Positions 25,479 to 34,659 of a stretch of 64,000 nt of DNA are shown piece by piece. This stretch comes from Nocardia jinanensis (lineage in GTDB: Bacteria; Actinomycetota; Actinomycetes; Mycobacteriales; Mycobacteriaceae), in contig NZ_BMMH01000006.1 in assembly GCF_014645735.1 (NCBI RefSeq), positions 372,001-436,000 of the forward strand. Reading direction: 5' to 3'. Positions within the stretch are counted from its first letter, which is position 1. Each line of letters starts with the position of its first letter. The position numbers and the translations under genes are program-made. The notes beneath the pieces were generated by a model. The model searched no databases. It worked only from the letters and a program-made list of their open reading frames with translations, and was not told the origin of the DNA.

Positions 25479-27233
25479 TCAGGCTCGATCGGCGTGTTCG
25501 CGGCGAGCGGCATCGCCTACGGCCCGAGGGCGAGTCGTGGAAATATCCCAGAAGTCGGCGTAGCGGCCGCCCCGGTCCAGCAGGTCGTGGTGAGTGCCTT
25601 CTTCCGCGATCCGGCCGTGGTCGAGGAAGACGACGCGGTCGGCGGTTCGGACGGTGTGTACGCGATGGGCCACGGTCACCACTGTGCGGCCGGCCATCAG
25701 TCGTTCGATGCCGTGGTGGATCGCGGCTTCGTTGACCGGGTCCAGAGCGGAGGTGACCTCGTCGAGTAGGACGATGGGAGCGTTTTTCAGGAGAGCGCGG
25801 GCTATCGATACGCGTTGGCGTTCGCCGCCCGAAAGCAGTGTGCCGCCTTCTCCGACGTCGGCGTTCCAGCCGCCGGGGAGCCGTTCGATCACCTCGTCCA
25901 GGCGGGCCGCTGTTGCCGCGGCGCGGATTTCGGCGTCGGTGGCGTCGGGACGGCCGAGGCGGATGTTGTCCTCGATCGTGCCGTCGAAGAGGTAGACCTT
26001 CTGGAAGACGACGGCGATCTGCGCCATCAAAGTGCTGGTGTCGATGTCGCGCACGTCGACGCCCCCGACGCGAACCGCACCCTTGCTCACCTCGTGGAAC
26101 CGCGCCAGTAGTTGGAGCAGGGTGCTCTTGCCCGCACCGGAAGGGCCGACGATCGCCACCTTCTGACCTTGCGGCACGGTAAGCGTCAGATCGTCGATCA
26201 CCAGGCGGTCGCCGTGCAGGAAAGCGACGGCGTCGAACTCCAGGTCGTAGCGGCGCGGCTGGATCGGGGCACTGGGCTCCGGCAGGGGCTCGGTGCGCAA
26301 CAGGGCATCCAGCCGGGTCAGTTGGGCTCGCGCACCGCGGAGTCGGCCGCCGATATCGGCCAGCGACAGCAGGGGCTCGGCGCAGCGGGCCGCCAGCACC
26401 AGGATCGCCAGGACCTCGGGTGTGCCGATGTTCCCGCCCAGCGCGAGATAGGCGCCCATGGCCAGCAGCACGGTGAACGTCGCCTGCACGGTGAGCGTCA
26501 ATCCGACGACGCCGGGCAGGGCCGATAGCGCCGACCGGCGCGAAGCGCGTTGGATTCCGCGTAGTGAGTCGTCCAGCATGTCGAAACGTTCGGTGGTGCG
26601 CCCGCCGGTCCGCAGCACCGGCTGGGCTTGCAGGTATTCGATGACCCGGCCGGTGGCAAGCTGGTCACGTTCGTGGCGTTCGGCGTCGGCAGCGGCCATC
26701 GCGCGTCCCGTCCAGCTCTGGATCGCCGCCACAAGCGGGACGGCCATCAGTGCGGCCAGCCCCAGCTTCCAGTTGAACACCAGCATCACCACGACGATCA
26801 TCAGCGGGGTCACCGAGGCCGCCACGAACGGAGCCAGCAGGTGCGCGATCACGCTCATCGCTTCCAGAACGCCCCGGCTGGCGAGCACCGACACTTCGCC
26901 GACGCGGTCGGATCCGTACCAGCCCATGGGCAGCCGGGCCAGATGGTCGCCGAGCCGGTGATAGGTGCCGCGCAGCAGCGTGGTTCCGGCGCGGAAACCG
27001 ACCAGATCGCTGATGTAGCGCAACGCGGCGTAGACCGCGACCGCGGTCCCGAATGCGATGAGCCAGGGCCGAGCGTTTCCGGGATCGCTCCCGAACAGCT
27101 CCCGGAGCACCGGGACCAGCAGGGCGTAGGACAGGCCCTCCACGACCGCGGTGGTGGTCATCAGGGCCACGGTCCGACGCACGGGGCCGGCGTACTGATC
27201 GCCCAGCACGCGCAACAGCATTCGGATCATCAC
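25479..27233 (-). CDS. ABC transporter, fused permease-ATPase, second half of heterodimer (IrtB/YbtQ-like)
   Basis: The 584-residue half-transporter has six membrane helices (about residues 15-310) and an ATPase domain with Walker A GPSGAGKST, signature LSGGERQRVSIARA and Walker B PIVLLDEVTSALD. Its ATG overlaps the stop of the partner gene by 4 bases, so a heterodimer is expected. The architecture matches exporter-fold importers of ferric siderophores (IrtAB of mycobacteria, YbtPQ), but drug exporters look alike. No iron box was seen upstream, which leaves the siderophore role open. Confidence 0.8.
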   Translation of the reverse strand: MMIRMLLRVLGDQYAGPVRRTVALMTTTAVVEGLSYALLVPVLRELFGSDPGNARPWLIAFGTAVAVYAALRYISDLVGFRAGTTLLRGTYHRLGDHLARLPMGWYGSDRVGEVSVLASRGVLEAMSVIAHLLAPFVAASVTPLMIVVVMLVFNWKLGLAALMAVPLVAAIQSWTGRAMAAADAERHERDQLATGRVIEYLQAQPVLRTGGRTTERFDMLDDSLRGIQRASRRSALSALPGVVGLTLTVQATFTVLLAMGAYLALGGNIGTPEVLAILVLAARCAEPLLSLADIGGRLRGARAQLTRLDALLRTEPLPEPSAPIQPRRYDLEFDAVAFLHGDRLVIDDLTLTVPQGQKVAIVGPSGAGKSTLLQLLARFHEVSKGAVRVGGVDVRDIDTSTLMAQIAVVFQKVYLFDGTIEDNIRLGRPDATDAEIRAAATAARLDEVIERLPGGWNADVGEGGTLLSGGERQRVSIARALLKNAPIVLLDEVTSALDPVNEAAIHHGIERLMAGRTVVTVAHRVHTVRTADRVVFLDHGRIAEEGTHHDLLDRGGRYADFWDISTTRPRAVGDAARREHADRA

Positions 27234-29017
27234 AGCTCGTTTCCTCGGTGGGATCGCCAGAACGCGGCGAACTTGCCCTGGCCGGCCAGCAGTTGCGCGG
27301 GTGCGCCGCTCTCCGCGATCACCCCGTCCTCCACCAAGACGACAACGTCGGCATCGGCGATGGTCTCCAGCCGGTGGGCGATTACGAGGATCGTCCGGTC
27401 GCCCTGCAGACTCGCCAGGGCGCGACGCACCGCCTGTTCGGTCTGCGGGTCCGCGAATGCGGTCGCCTCGTCCAGCACCAGAACGGGGGTGTCCGCCAGC
27501 AGCGCGCGGGCGAGCGCGAGGCGCTGTGCTTCGCCGCCCGATAGCCCGGCCTCCTCGCCGAGCACTGTCTCGTAGCCGTGCGGCAGCTCCAGGATCCGGT
27601 GGTGAATGCCCGCCAGCCGGGCGGCGCGGACCACCTGCTCACGGTCGGCGTGCGGGACCGCCAGCGCGATGTTGTCGGCCATCGAAGTACGTAGCAGCCG
27701 CACATCCTGGAAGACGAAGGAGATCGCTCGATACAACTCGCGACTGCCGATCTCGCGCAGGTCGACACCGCCCAGGGTGATCGTGCCGCGCGTCGGGTCG
27801 AAAAACCGCGGAAGTAGCTGGACAAGGGTGGATTTGCCACTACCCGACGGTCCCACGAGCGCGGTGACCGTGCCCGGCTCGAGCACCAGGTCGATTCCGC
27901 GCAACACCTCGCGGTCGGCGCCGTAGGCGAACCGGACACCGCGCAATTCCACCCGATGTCCGCGCGGCGCGACCGGGCGGACAGGTTCGGGCAGCGGCTC
28001 GACATCGAGCACGTCCCGGATCCGGCTGACCGCGCGCCCGGCGGCCTGCATATCGTCGAAACCGTGGCCGAGCGCCGCAACCGGGGCGGTCAGCCCCAGC
28101 CCGAGCAGCAGGAACGGCAGCAGATCAACAGCAGCCATCCCGCCGCTGGTGATCAGAATCGTGCCACCGAGCAGCACGACCAGCAGCACGAACGGCGGCG
28201 ACAGCGCCAGCTGCATCCCGGCCGCGACCGGGGAAAGGCCCCGTGCCCAGCGCAGGAAGGTATCGGCGAATTCGTCCACCGCCCACCGGAACCGGTGGTG
28301 CGCGCGGTCTCCACCACCGAAAGCCTTGACCACCGCGATGCCCTGCACGAATTCCACGACCGAATCGGCGATCCGGCCCATCGCCGCATCGAAATCGCGC
28401 TGCTCGCGCTGCCGGGCCGGAGCCATCATCAATGGAACCAGCGCCACCGCCAGCAATACCGGAATCAGCGTGATCAGCGTGAGCCGCCAGTCGACGGTGA
28501 ACAAGTAAACCAGCGACCCCAGCGGCACCACGAACGCCGACACCAGCTCTGCGGGCGCATGGGCGATGAACGGATGCAGCGCGGCGACATCCTCTCCCAC
28601 CACCTTGGCCAGCTCCCCCGTCCGGCGCTGGGAGAACCAGCCGATCGGTACACGCCCGAGGCGAGCGGCCAACTGCCGCTGGAACGATAGCTGCACCCGA
28701 CCATCGACCAAGTGCCCGAGCCCGGATGAAGCGGCGGTGAACAGGAGCCGGACGAACAGTCCGCCCACCCCCACAACAACCACGCACCAGGCACGACCGT
28801 CGTCGATCGGACCGGTCGACAGCAGCACGCGCCCCAACTCGACCACCGCCAGCAACGGCGCCAAACCTGCGACAGCGCCGATGACCTGCAGGACGACTAC
28901 CGCGGAGAAACTCCAGGCATGGGGGCGTAGGAGCGCCGCGAAGCTCTGTTGCTCGGCGCGGACGGGATCCGGACGGCCGGATTGATTCCTCGCCTCGGCA
29001 AGATCGGTCGTGATCAT
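27230..29017 (-). CDS. ABC transporter, fused permease-ATPase, first half of heterodimer (IrtA/YbtP-like without SIP domain)
   Basis: The 595-residue protein has six membrane helices and an ATPase domain with Walker A GPSGSGKST, signature LSGGEAQRLALARA and Walker B TPVLVLDEATAFADP. Mycobacterial IrtA carries an N-terminal siderophore-reductase domain; here the protein begins directly with the transporter, and the only free-standing reductase gene in the window is at 12935-13768. The start is supported by GGGAG upstream of the ATG. A TetR gene is divergent from it across a 289-base gap with palindromes, so regulation by that repressor is likely. Confidence 0.8.
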   Translation of the reverse strand: MITTDLAEARNQSGRPDPVRAEQQSFAALLRPHAWSFSAVVVLQVIGAVAGLAPLLAVVELGRVLLSTGPIDDGRAWCVVVVGVGGLFVRLLFTAASSGLGHLVDGRVQLSFQRQLAARLGRVPIGWFSQRRTGELAKVVGEDVAALHPFIAHAPAELVSAFVVPLGSLVYLFTVDWRLTLITLIPVLLAVALVPLMMAPARQREQRDFDAAMGRIADSVVEFVQGIAVVKAFGGGDRAHHRFRWAVDEFADTFLRWARGLSPVAAGMQLALSPPFVLLVVLLGGTILITSGGMAAVDLLPFLLLGLGLTAPVAALGHGFDDMQAAGRAVSRIRDVLDVEPLPEPVRPVAPRGHRVELRGVRFAYGADREVLRGIDLVLEPGTVTALVGPSGSGKSTLVQLLPRFFDPTRGTITLGGVDLREIGSRELYRAISFVFQDVRLLRTSMADNIALAVPHADREQVVRAARLAGIHHRILELPHGYETVLGEEAGLSGGEAQRLALARALLADTPVLVLDEATAFADPQTEQAVRRALASLQGDRTILVIAHRLETIADADVVVLVEDGVIAESGAPAQLLAGQGKFAAFWRSHRGNEL

Positions 29018-29198
29018 CGTGCTCCCGTCTCGGACGGCTCGGCTCGATGTGGACTGCCGGGACGGTCGTGGCGGCCGGGTCGGTGCATGGCCGGAGTCCT
29101 TCCAGGTGAGTTCGGTGGGTGGATTCGACGGCGGGTAGGCGCCGGCGGCCGCGCAGCCCCCGAGTCCACGTGAGCTGGGCGAGCCACGCGCACCATCG

Positions 29199-29287
29199 AG
29201 AAAGTCACTGTCTCCAAGGAAGGACTTTAGAGGCGCGATTTCAGACAGTCAATGTCTGAACGACAGCAACGTTCTTCAGAAAGTCAC
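29199..29287. promoter_or_regulatory. Divergent control region with palindrome and direct repeats
   Basis: TCAGACA-GTCAA-TGTCTGA at 29241-29259 is a perfect 7-bp inverted repeat. It is flanked by two copies of AGAAAGTCACT, at 29199-29209 and 29278-29287 plus the preceding base, 79 bp apart. The region separates the ABC transporter genes from the divergent TetR gene at 29307 and is the obvious place for that repressor to bind. Confidence 0.65.
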
Positions 29288-29306
29288 TTCCTGATACTCT
29301 TCCCAT

Positions 29307-29933
29307 ATGACGGGACTTCGCGAGCGCTGGCGACTCAGGGCCATGCACACCATCCAGGAACGCGCCCTCGATCTGTTCGACGAGAAGGGGTTCGGCGCAG
29401 TCACGATCGAGGAGATCGCGGCCGCGGCCGAAGTCTCACCATCGACGGTCTACCGTCTTTTCGGCACGAAGGAAGGGATCATCGTCGCCGACGAGTTCGA
29501 CACCATGAGCGCGGAAGAACTCGAAGGCATCGTCGATCCGCACGATCCCATCGGCAGCCTGCTCCGCTCCGTGCGCGCTGATGAATCCACACCGGAGCAC
29601 ACCCCCGACTCCCAGAACGCGGGCGCTCCGCCCGACACTGGTCCGTGGCGCAGGGTCCGCTATCACTTCACCGAACCATCGGTTCGCATGGCCGCCTGCG
29701 CCTCGGCCGACCGCACCAGCCAGCGGCTCACCCCGTTGATCGCGTCGACCGGAAACCTGACCGAAACGCAGGCCCGCGTGGCCACCAACGCCCTTGTGTT
29801 CGGCTACTTCGCCGCGCTCGAACAGTGGTACCTCGACGGCGGCAACCGCCCCATTGCCGACTACGTCGAAGACGGCATGCGGCCGCTACGCGGCATCTGG
29901 CCATCGTCTGCCGACTACGGAGATTCCGCGTAG
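29307..29933 (+). CDS. TetR-family regulator divergent from the ABC transporter pair
   Basis: The 208-residue protein has a helix-turn-helix near residues 31-51 (TIEEIAAAAEVSPSTVYRLFG), followed by the variable ligand domain. Divergence from an ABC transporter operon across a palindrome-bearing gap suggests that it represses the transporter and itself. Its ligand could be the transported compound. No partner gene lies downstream within 440 bases. Confidence 0.87.
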   Translation: MTGLRERWRLRAMHTIQERALDLFDEKGFGAVTIEEIAAAAEVSPSTVYRLFGTKEGIIVADEFDTMSAEELEGIVDPHDPIGSLLRSVRADESTPEHTPDSQNAGAPPDTGPWRRVRYHFTEPSVRMAACASADRTSQRLTPLIASTGNLTETQARVATNALVFGYFAALEQWYLDGGNRPIADYVEDGMRPLRGIWPSSADYGDSA

Positions 29934-30379
29934 CAACTGGTCGGATCGCCGCCTCACGCGATGGCGCTGCAGTGATCAATGTGGACCTTCGCGGGTTCGA
30001 TTTCGCCGGCCATGGGGCCGGGGTTGCCGGCCTGTTACCGACGGCTGCTCACTCGGCAGTCAGCAGCGGTCGCGGCGGGCCGGCACCCTCGGCCGGGGGC
30101 TGGTTCGCGGGCGCCCCGCCCCCGCGTCTCGCACACGCGGCCAGCGGCAGTACTTCCGCTGGCCGAGGAACCCCGCCGGACGCCCGGACAAGCTGTTTTA
30201 GCAGATAGATCGCTTATAGGGGCGCAATACGCGGATCGAACAGCAACCTGCCACGGTCGAGGAACCGCACTTTGTTACCTGATAGAAACAGGTATGTCCC
30301 GGGTCATTCGACCGTCGCGCAGTAACGCCGGACACAGCCACGGTGGAGAAAACGTCGGAACCATTTCGCGAGGGTCTGC
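29934..30379. other. Intergenic region, no gene recognised
   Basis: The stretch shows no family-like open frame on either strand. Its right part (about 30190-30300) is distinctly less GC-rich than its surroundings and probably contains the promoter for the OB-fold gene at 30380. No palindrome above chance was noticed. Confidence 0.4.
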
Positions 30380-30799
30380 ATGTATCAACCTGGTTCAGAG
30401 AGCACCAGCCGCATCCGCGGCGGCAACCCACAGTCCGCGGGAGACACGTTGATGATCCGCAGGTGTGCACATTGTGACAAATTGTTCGCACCGCTGACCA
30501 TCGAATGTTCATCGTGCGCCTCCGACAGTCTCGACTGGGTGCCGTCGTCCGGTATCGGTTCGATCCTGTCGTGGCGGGTGGTGGACCGGGCCGTGGCCGG
30601 CGTGGGCGGCGGGCCGATGCCACTGACCATCGCCATCGTCGAACTCGACGAAGGCCCGTGGGTCTACACCTCCATCGAGGGGGACGTCCCCTTGTGGTCG
30701 AGCCGTCCGGTGCGGGTGCGATTCCAGCCGCAACCCCGCGAGGACAGGTTTCCGGTCTTCGCCGTCAGTTCCGATCCCGAGATCCCGACAAGTGGGTAG
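30380..30799 (+). CDS. Zn-ribbon/OB-fold (DUF35-type) acyl-CoA-associated protein
   Basis: The 139-residue protein carries a zinc ribbon with two Cys pairs (CAHC and CSSC) followed by an OB fold (SIGSILSWRVV-like strand, then VPLWSSRPVRVRF). Such DUF35 proteins usually pair with thiolases or acyl-CoA enzymes as CoA-channelling subunits, but none is encoded nearby, which is odd. The start is uncertain: ATG 30380 follows GAGGG, while ATG 30452, just before RRCAHC, follows GGGAGAC and would remove 24 residues. Confidence 0.75.
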   Translation: MYQPGSESTSRIRGGNPQSAGDTLMIRRCAHCDKLFAPLTIECSSCASDSLDWVPSSGIGSILSWRVVDRAVAGVGGGPMPLTIAIVELDEGPWVYTSIEGDVPLWSSRPVRVRFQPQPREDRFPVFAVSSDPEIPTSG

Positions 30800-30915
30800 C
30801 GGACGGACAACGGTGCCGACGAAAACGGAGAGGTCAACCCTCCCGTCACCCGACCGGCAGAATGACGACCGCGCCGATGGCGCCTCGTGGGTCCGTACCT
30901 CGTCGCAGCGATGCC

Positions 30916-31160
30916 ATGTTCCGGAGTCCGGTAGTAGATCGCTGGGCCCGGTGCGAAACGATGATCGTTTCCGCGATCCGCTCGGCCCCGTTCGGCGGTG
31001 CCACCGCTGAGGAGCTGTTCGTGAATTTCGGGGGTCACCCGGCGGCGGTTCCGGCAGCTGGTGAGTGAGGCACCGAGTTCACGGGGCTCGGACGGACCCG
31101 CCGCGCAGTCGCGGCGGGATTCACACACGAGGCGGATACCGGGGCAGGCGCGGCACATGC
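30916..31160 (+). pseudogene. Small frameshifted gene of unknown family
   Basis: From ATG 30916 the frame encodes DRWARCETMIVSAIRSAPFG and then GATAEELFVNFG, where codon bias is good. It then breaks: removing one G from the run at 31030-31034 lets it continue as VTRRRFRQLVSEAPS, a natural ending for a helix-turn-helix-like segment (ATAEELFVNFGVTRRRFRQL). I do not recognise the family. Either a sequencing error or a real shift inactivates it. Confidence 0.4.
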
Positions 31161-31183
31161 CACACCGCCCCGGCATCACCGAG

Positions 31184-32107
31184 TCACGAGGACAGCGCGC
31201 GGTTGTCGACCAGCTTCTTGAACTCGGAGCCCTGTTCGATCAGGCCCCACTTGAGCAGCCAGCGATAGGTCTGGTCGAACTGTTCGGGCGCATACGGCTG
31301 CGGGTCCGCGAAGCGCAGGCGCCAAGGACTGATATCCGACTCGTCCAGCGTGCCCAGATCCTCCGGAATCTCCTCGGTGAAGTAGTGCAGGTACGGCGTG
31401 ACATCGGAATTGATATCGGCGACGGCCCGCCGTACGCCACGATCGATCGCGGCGTAGACCTCGGGATCGACCTTCTCGTCGGCGATCTCGGCTCCGGTGT
31501 AGAACGCCTCGGCGATCAGTCGGTACCCCTGCTTCAGCGCGAGGCTGATGTAGGGCTCCATCAGCGCGACGGCTTCCACGGTGCCGTCGCGCAGCGCCTT
31601 GAATCGGTCCGCCGGACCGCCCACATGCACGACTTTCAGTTCGTCGGGCTCGACGAATCCCTCGAGTGTCTGGATGGCGAGGTAATGGGAGCCGTGGTGG
31701 AAGTTCACGGCGACCTGCTTGTTGCGCAGGCTCTGCGGGTGGAAGACGTCGGAGTCGGGGCGCACGAAGATCGCCTGGCTGGCGATCGCCGCCCGCTGGG
31801 TCACGATCTGACCGCCGCGCCCGGAATCCTGTGCCCGCCGGACCTGTCCCCATTCGCAGGCGCGGTACAGCGAGACCTCGCCGTCCTCGAAACCCCGCGA
31901 GATCCCGCCGAACGAGCTCACCAGATGATGGTCTTCGATCGGCTTGACGCTGACGTTGTAGGCGCCGGGCGCGACGAGCTCCAGATCAACGCCCTCGTCG
32001 AGGAAGTAGCCCTTCTCGAGGCCGACCAGATATGGGAGCGTGAAGATCGCTCCGGTCCGGACACTGGTGATCTTCGGCAGCGGCGCCTTCGAATCGTTGG
32101 TAGTCAT
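31184..32107 (-). CDS. NMT1/SsuA-like binding-protein fold, without signal peptide
   Basis: The 307-residue protein has the two-lobed binding-protein pattern of the nitrate/sulfonate/taurine group: LPYLVGLEKGYFLDEGVDLEL near the N-terminus, then PQSLRNKQVAVN and RFKALRDGTVEAVALMEPYI. It begins MTTNDSKAPLPK with no hydrophobic segment, so it should remain in the cytoplasm, unlike the genuine lipoprotein at 33560-34630. Signal-less members of this fold include desulfinases and pyrimidine synthases, so it may be an enzyme or sensor. It is last in the transport operon, starting inside the 3' end of the MFS gene. Confidence 0.8.
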   Translation of the reverse strand: MTTNDSKAPLPKITSVRTGAIFTLPYLVGLEKGYFLDEGVDLELVAPGAYNVSVKPIEDHHLVSSFGGISRGFEDGEVSLYRACEWGQVRRAQDSGRGGQIVTQRAAIASQAIFVRPDSDVFHPQSLRNKQVAVNFHHGSHYLAIQTLEGFVEPDELKVVHVGGPADRFKALRDGTVEAVALMEPYISLALKQGYRLIAEAFYTGAEIADEKVDPEVYAAIDRGVRRAVADINSDVTPYLHYFTEEIPEDLGTLDESDISPWRLRFADPQPYAPEQFDQTYRWLLKWGLIEQGSEFKKLVDNRALSS

Positions 32108-33563
32108 CGAATCGTTCCTTTCGTGGGGTGTTGTCGACCTCGGATACGGTCGATTTCGGGGTCGCCGGGAACCAGCGATTCGCAGCGATGAGCGCGAGGA
32201 CCGCCGCTACTGCCGTGGCGGCGTAGGCAATTCGCATTCCGGAGGTGAAGTCGTGCGCCGAAACGGTTTCGGGCCGGGCGAGAACCCCCGCGATGGAGAC
32301 GGTCACCGCGCCGAGCGCGGCCGTACCCAGGTTCATGCCGACCTGCCGGGAGGTGCTGGTGATCGCGCTCGCCGAGCCGGCCCGTTCCGGTGGCAGTGCG
32401 GCCACGGCCGACGATGTCGCGGGCGGATTGGCCATGCCCATCCCGATCCCGAGCAGAGCGAAGGCCACCAGCACCCAGCCGATCGACGAGGTCGTCGACG
32501 CCGCGAGCGCGAGCGACGCCATGGCGGCGACGAAGAAGAGGTAAGCGAGGAGAATGGGTTTTCGTGGGCCGTGCCGCCCGAGCAGCCGGCCGGAGACCTG
32601 CGCGGCGACGAGTGTTCCGGCCGTGAGGGGTAACGCCATCAGCCCCGCCTCCCACGGGGCGTACCCGCGCACTTGCTGGAGATAGAGCGTATTGACGAAG
32701 TTCATTCCGGTGAGGCAGAAGTAGGAGAAACCCGCTGTCAGCACAGCGCCGCGCAGTTGCGGCCGGCGGAACACCGTCAGGTCGAGAACCGGATCGACGG
32801 CCCGTCGCTCCACCCGCACAACGACCGCCATCGATACCGCGGACGCGATCGATCCGAGGACCGTCGATGCCGACATCCAGCCGTCGCGGGCACCACCGGA
32901 CAGGGCGAAGGTCACGAAGAACAGTGTCGCGGCGATGGATACGTGTCCGGCCGGATCGATTCGGCGCCGCAGCCGTGGAACCGGAGACTCCGGTACCCAG
33001 CGCAGGCCGACCACGACCAGCGCCGCGAACGGCAGGCAGATCAGGAAGACACTGCGCCACCCGACGGCCGCGACGAGTACACCGCCGATGACCGGTCCCA
33101 GAGCCGTCGACACCCCGGCGGTCGCGCTCCAGGAACCCAGTGCTCTGCTGCGTGCGACGGGATCCTGGAAAACTCCGGTGAGCAGCGAGATCGACGCGGG
33201 GGTCATCAGCGACCCTCCGATCCCCTGCAGCACCCGCCAGGTGATCAATTCGACGAAGCCGGACGAGAGGAAGCACATGAGGGATGCCGCGCCGAACAGC
33301 ACGACACCGATCCGGAAGACCCGCCGCGGACCGTAGCGGTCGGCGAGCGAACCCGCGAGAAACAGCGTGCTGCCCCGGGCCAGGGCATTGGCCACGACAA
33401 CCCACTGCAACCCCGCCACATCGAGCCCGAGATCCGCCTGGAGCGCGGGAAGCGCGACCACGAGCGCCGAGGTGTCGAGCGAGGAGAGGAACAGGCTCGC
33501 GCAGCACGCCAGCAACGCGGTGCGTGGATGCCGCACGGCGTGCGGGGCCTGCGGCTTACTCAA
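31986..33563 (-). CDS. MFS transporter, DHA2-like
   Basis: The 525-residue protein has about 14 membrane helices, opening LLACCASLFLSSLDTSALVV and including the motif SLADRYGPRRVFR in the helix 2-3 loop. A TTG start at 33563 overlaps the stop of the binding lipoprotein gene and gives a normal N-terminus; a GTG 12 codons further on is the alternative. The frame runs 122 bases into the next gene, adding a polar tail that may not be conserved. Its position inside an importer operon suggests efflux of the imported compound or of its breakdown product. Confidence 0.8.
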   Translation of the reverse strand: MSKPQAPHAVRHPRTALLACCASLFLSSLDTSALVVALPALQADLGLDVAGLQWVVVANALARGSTLFLAGSLADRYGPRRVFRIGVVLFGAASLMCFLSSGFVELITWRVLQGIGGSLMTPASISLLTGVFQDPVARSRALGSWSATAGVSTALGPVIGGVLVAAVGWRSVFLICLPFAALVVVGLRWVPESPVPRLRRRIDPAGHVSIAATLFFVTFALSGGARDGWMSASTVLGSIASAVSMAVVVRVERRAVDPVLDLTVFRRPQLRGAVLTAGFSYFCLTGMNFVNTLYLQQVRGYAPWEAGLMALPLTAGTLVAAQVSGRLLGRHGPRKPILLAYLFFVAAMASLALAASTTSSIGWVLVAFALLGIGMGMANPPATSSAVAALPPERAGSASAITSTSRQVGMNLGTAALGAVTVSIAGVLARPETVSAHDFTSGMRIAYAATAVAAVLALIAANRWFPATPKSTVSEVDNTPRKERFDDYQRFEGAAAEDHQCPDRSDLHAPISGRPREGLLPRRGR

Positions 33564-34630
33564 CTCAGGCTTTCGTAGACCGGCCGCTCCGCGGTGCGCG
33601 ACAGCAGGCCGATATCCAGGGCGACCCGGATCTGCTTGTCCATGTTCGCGAATACGCTCGGATCCCAGGCGGATGGATAGATATCGCGCAGCCGCTGGGG
33701 CAACAGGTCGATGGCGGCTTCCTCTTCGGCCGGTATACCGAATGCCTCGTAGTTCGCGGCCAGCAGTGCGGGATCGTTGGTGATGAGCGCGTTGGCTTCC
33801 GAACGCAGTGCGACGAATCTCGCCGCGGTGTCGCGGTTGCCTTCCAGCCAGGAGCGATTGAACGCCGCGCCGTTGAGGAACAACGGGTTCGAGTCGCCCG
33901 TGCCCTTCTGCCACAGCTCCGAAACCGTCGCGACCTGACGGTTGCCCTGCGCGACCAGGCGGGTGGCGTTGGGTTCGATGGCGATGATCGCGTCGAGGTC
34001 GCCGCGCTCGTAGAGCGCCAGGTTGGCGATCGGCTGCCCGGGGAAGATCTGGAACTCGCGTTCGAAGTCGATTCCGTTGACCGCCAGGGCCAGTGCGGCC
34101 GCCTTGTAGGTGTCGGAGCTCGCCGGTTGGACACCGATGCGCTTACCCCGCAGATCCTCGACCGAGTTGATATCGCTGTCGGCGGGAACGAGCCATCGTC
34201 CGTGATTCCAGAGCTGGGGCCCCACGATCACCACATCGTGACCGGCGATATTGGCTTCGGTGGCTCCCAGCGGTCCGAAGGCGAAAGTGTCGAGCAGGCC
34301 GGTCAGGAGATTCTCCTGACCGGTGCCGACCCCGCCGCCACCGTCACGGAGCAGGTCCAGCCCGTGCTTCGCCTCGAGCCCGAACTGTTCGGTGATCGGA
34401 TCTATCACCGACCCCGCGGTTCCGGGCTGTACGGCACCGACCTTGATCGGTCGCAGCGGGTTGCCGTTCGCATCGACGGCGGCGGGTGCGGCCTCACCAC
34501 ATGCGACGAGGAGCGCGCCCAGGCCGAGTCCGCCGAACAGCGCGGCACCGGCCCGGAGCGCCTGCCGGCGTGAGACGGCCGGTCCCAGCGCGGATTCGCG
34601 AGTGAAAATGTTGCCACGTGGTGCGGACAC
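33560..34630 (-). CDS. Substrate-binding lipoprotein of an SsuA/TauA-like ABC importer
   Basis: The 356-residue precursor has a twin-arginine-like SRRQALRAGAALFGG followed by the lipobox ALLVAC, so it is probably exported folded and lipid-anchored. The mature part shows the aliphatic sulfonate/nitrate type: GKRIGVQPASSDTYKAA and ERGDLDAIIAIEP. It should deliver a sulfonate, taurine or related small anion to the ATPase and permease encoded just upstream (34660-36230). The ligand cannot be read from the sequence. Confidence 0.87.
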   Translation of the reverse strand: MSAPRGNIFTRESALGPAVSRRQALRAGAALFGGLGLGALLVACGEAAPAAVDANGNPLRPIKVGAVQPGTAGSVIDPITEQFGLEAKHGLDLLRDGGGGVGTGQENLLTGLLDTFAFGPLGATEANIAGHDVVIVGPQLWNHGRWLVPADSDINSVEDLRGKRIGVQPASSDTYKAAALALAVNGIDFEREFQIFPGQPIANLALYERGDLDAIIAIEPNATRLVAQGNRQVATVSELWQKGTGDSNPLFLNGAAFNRSWLEGNRDTAARFVALRSEANALITNDPALLAANYEAFGIPAEEEAAIDLLPQRLRDIYPSAWDPSVFANMDKQIRVALDIGLLSRTAERPVYESLS

Positions 34631-34659
34631 GGGGTCTCCGTTTCTGGATCAGTTCTGTC

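Noticed and set aside
31061..32191. 376-codon plus-strand ORF
   Set aside because: Antisense to the binding-protein homologue; only its first bases may belong to the frameshifted small gene at 30916.
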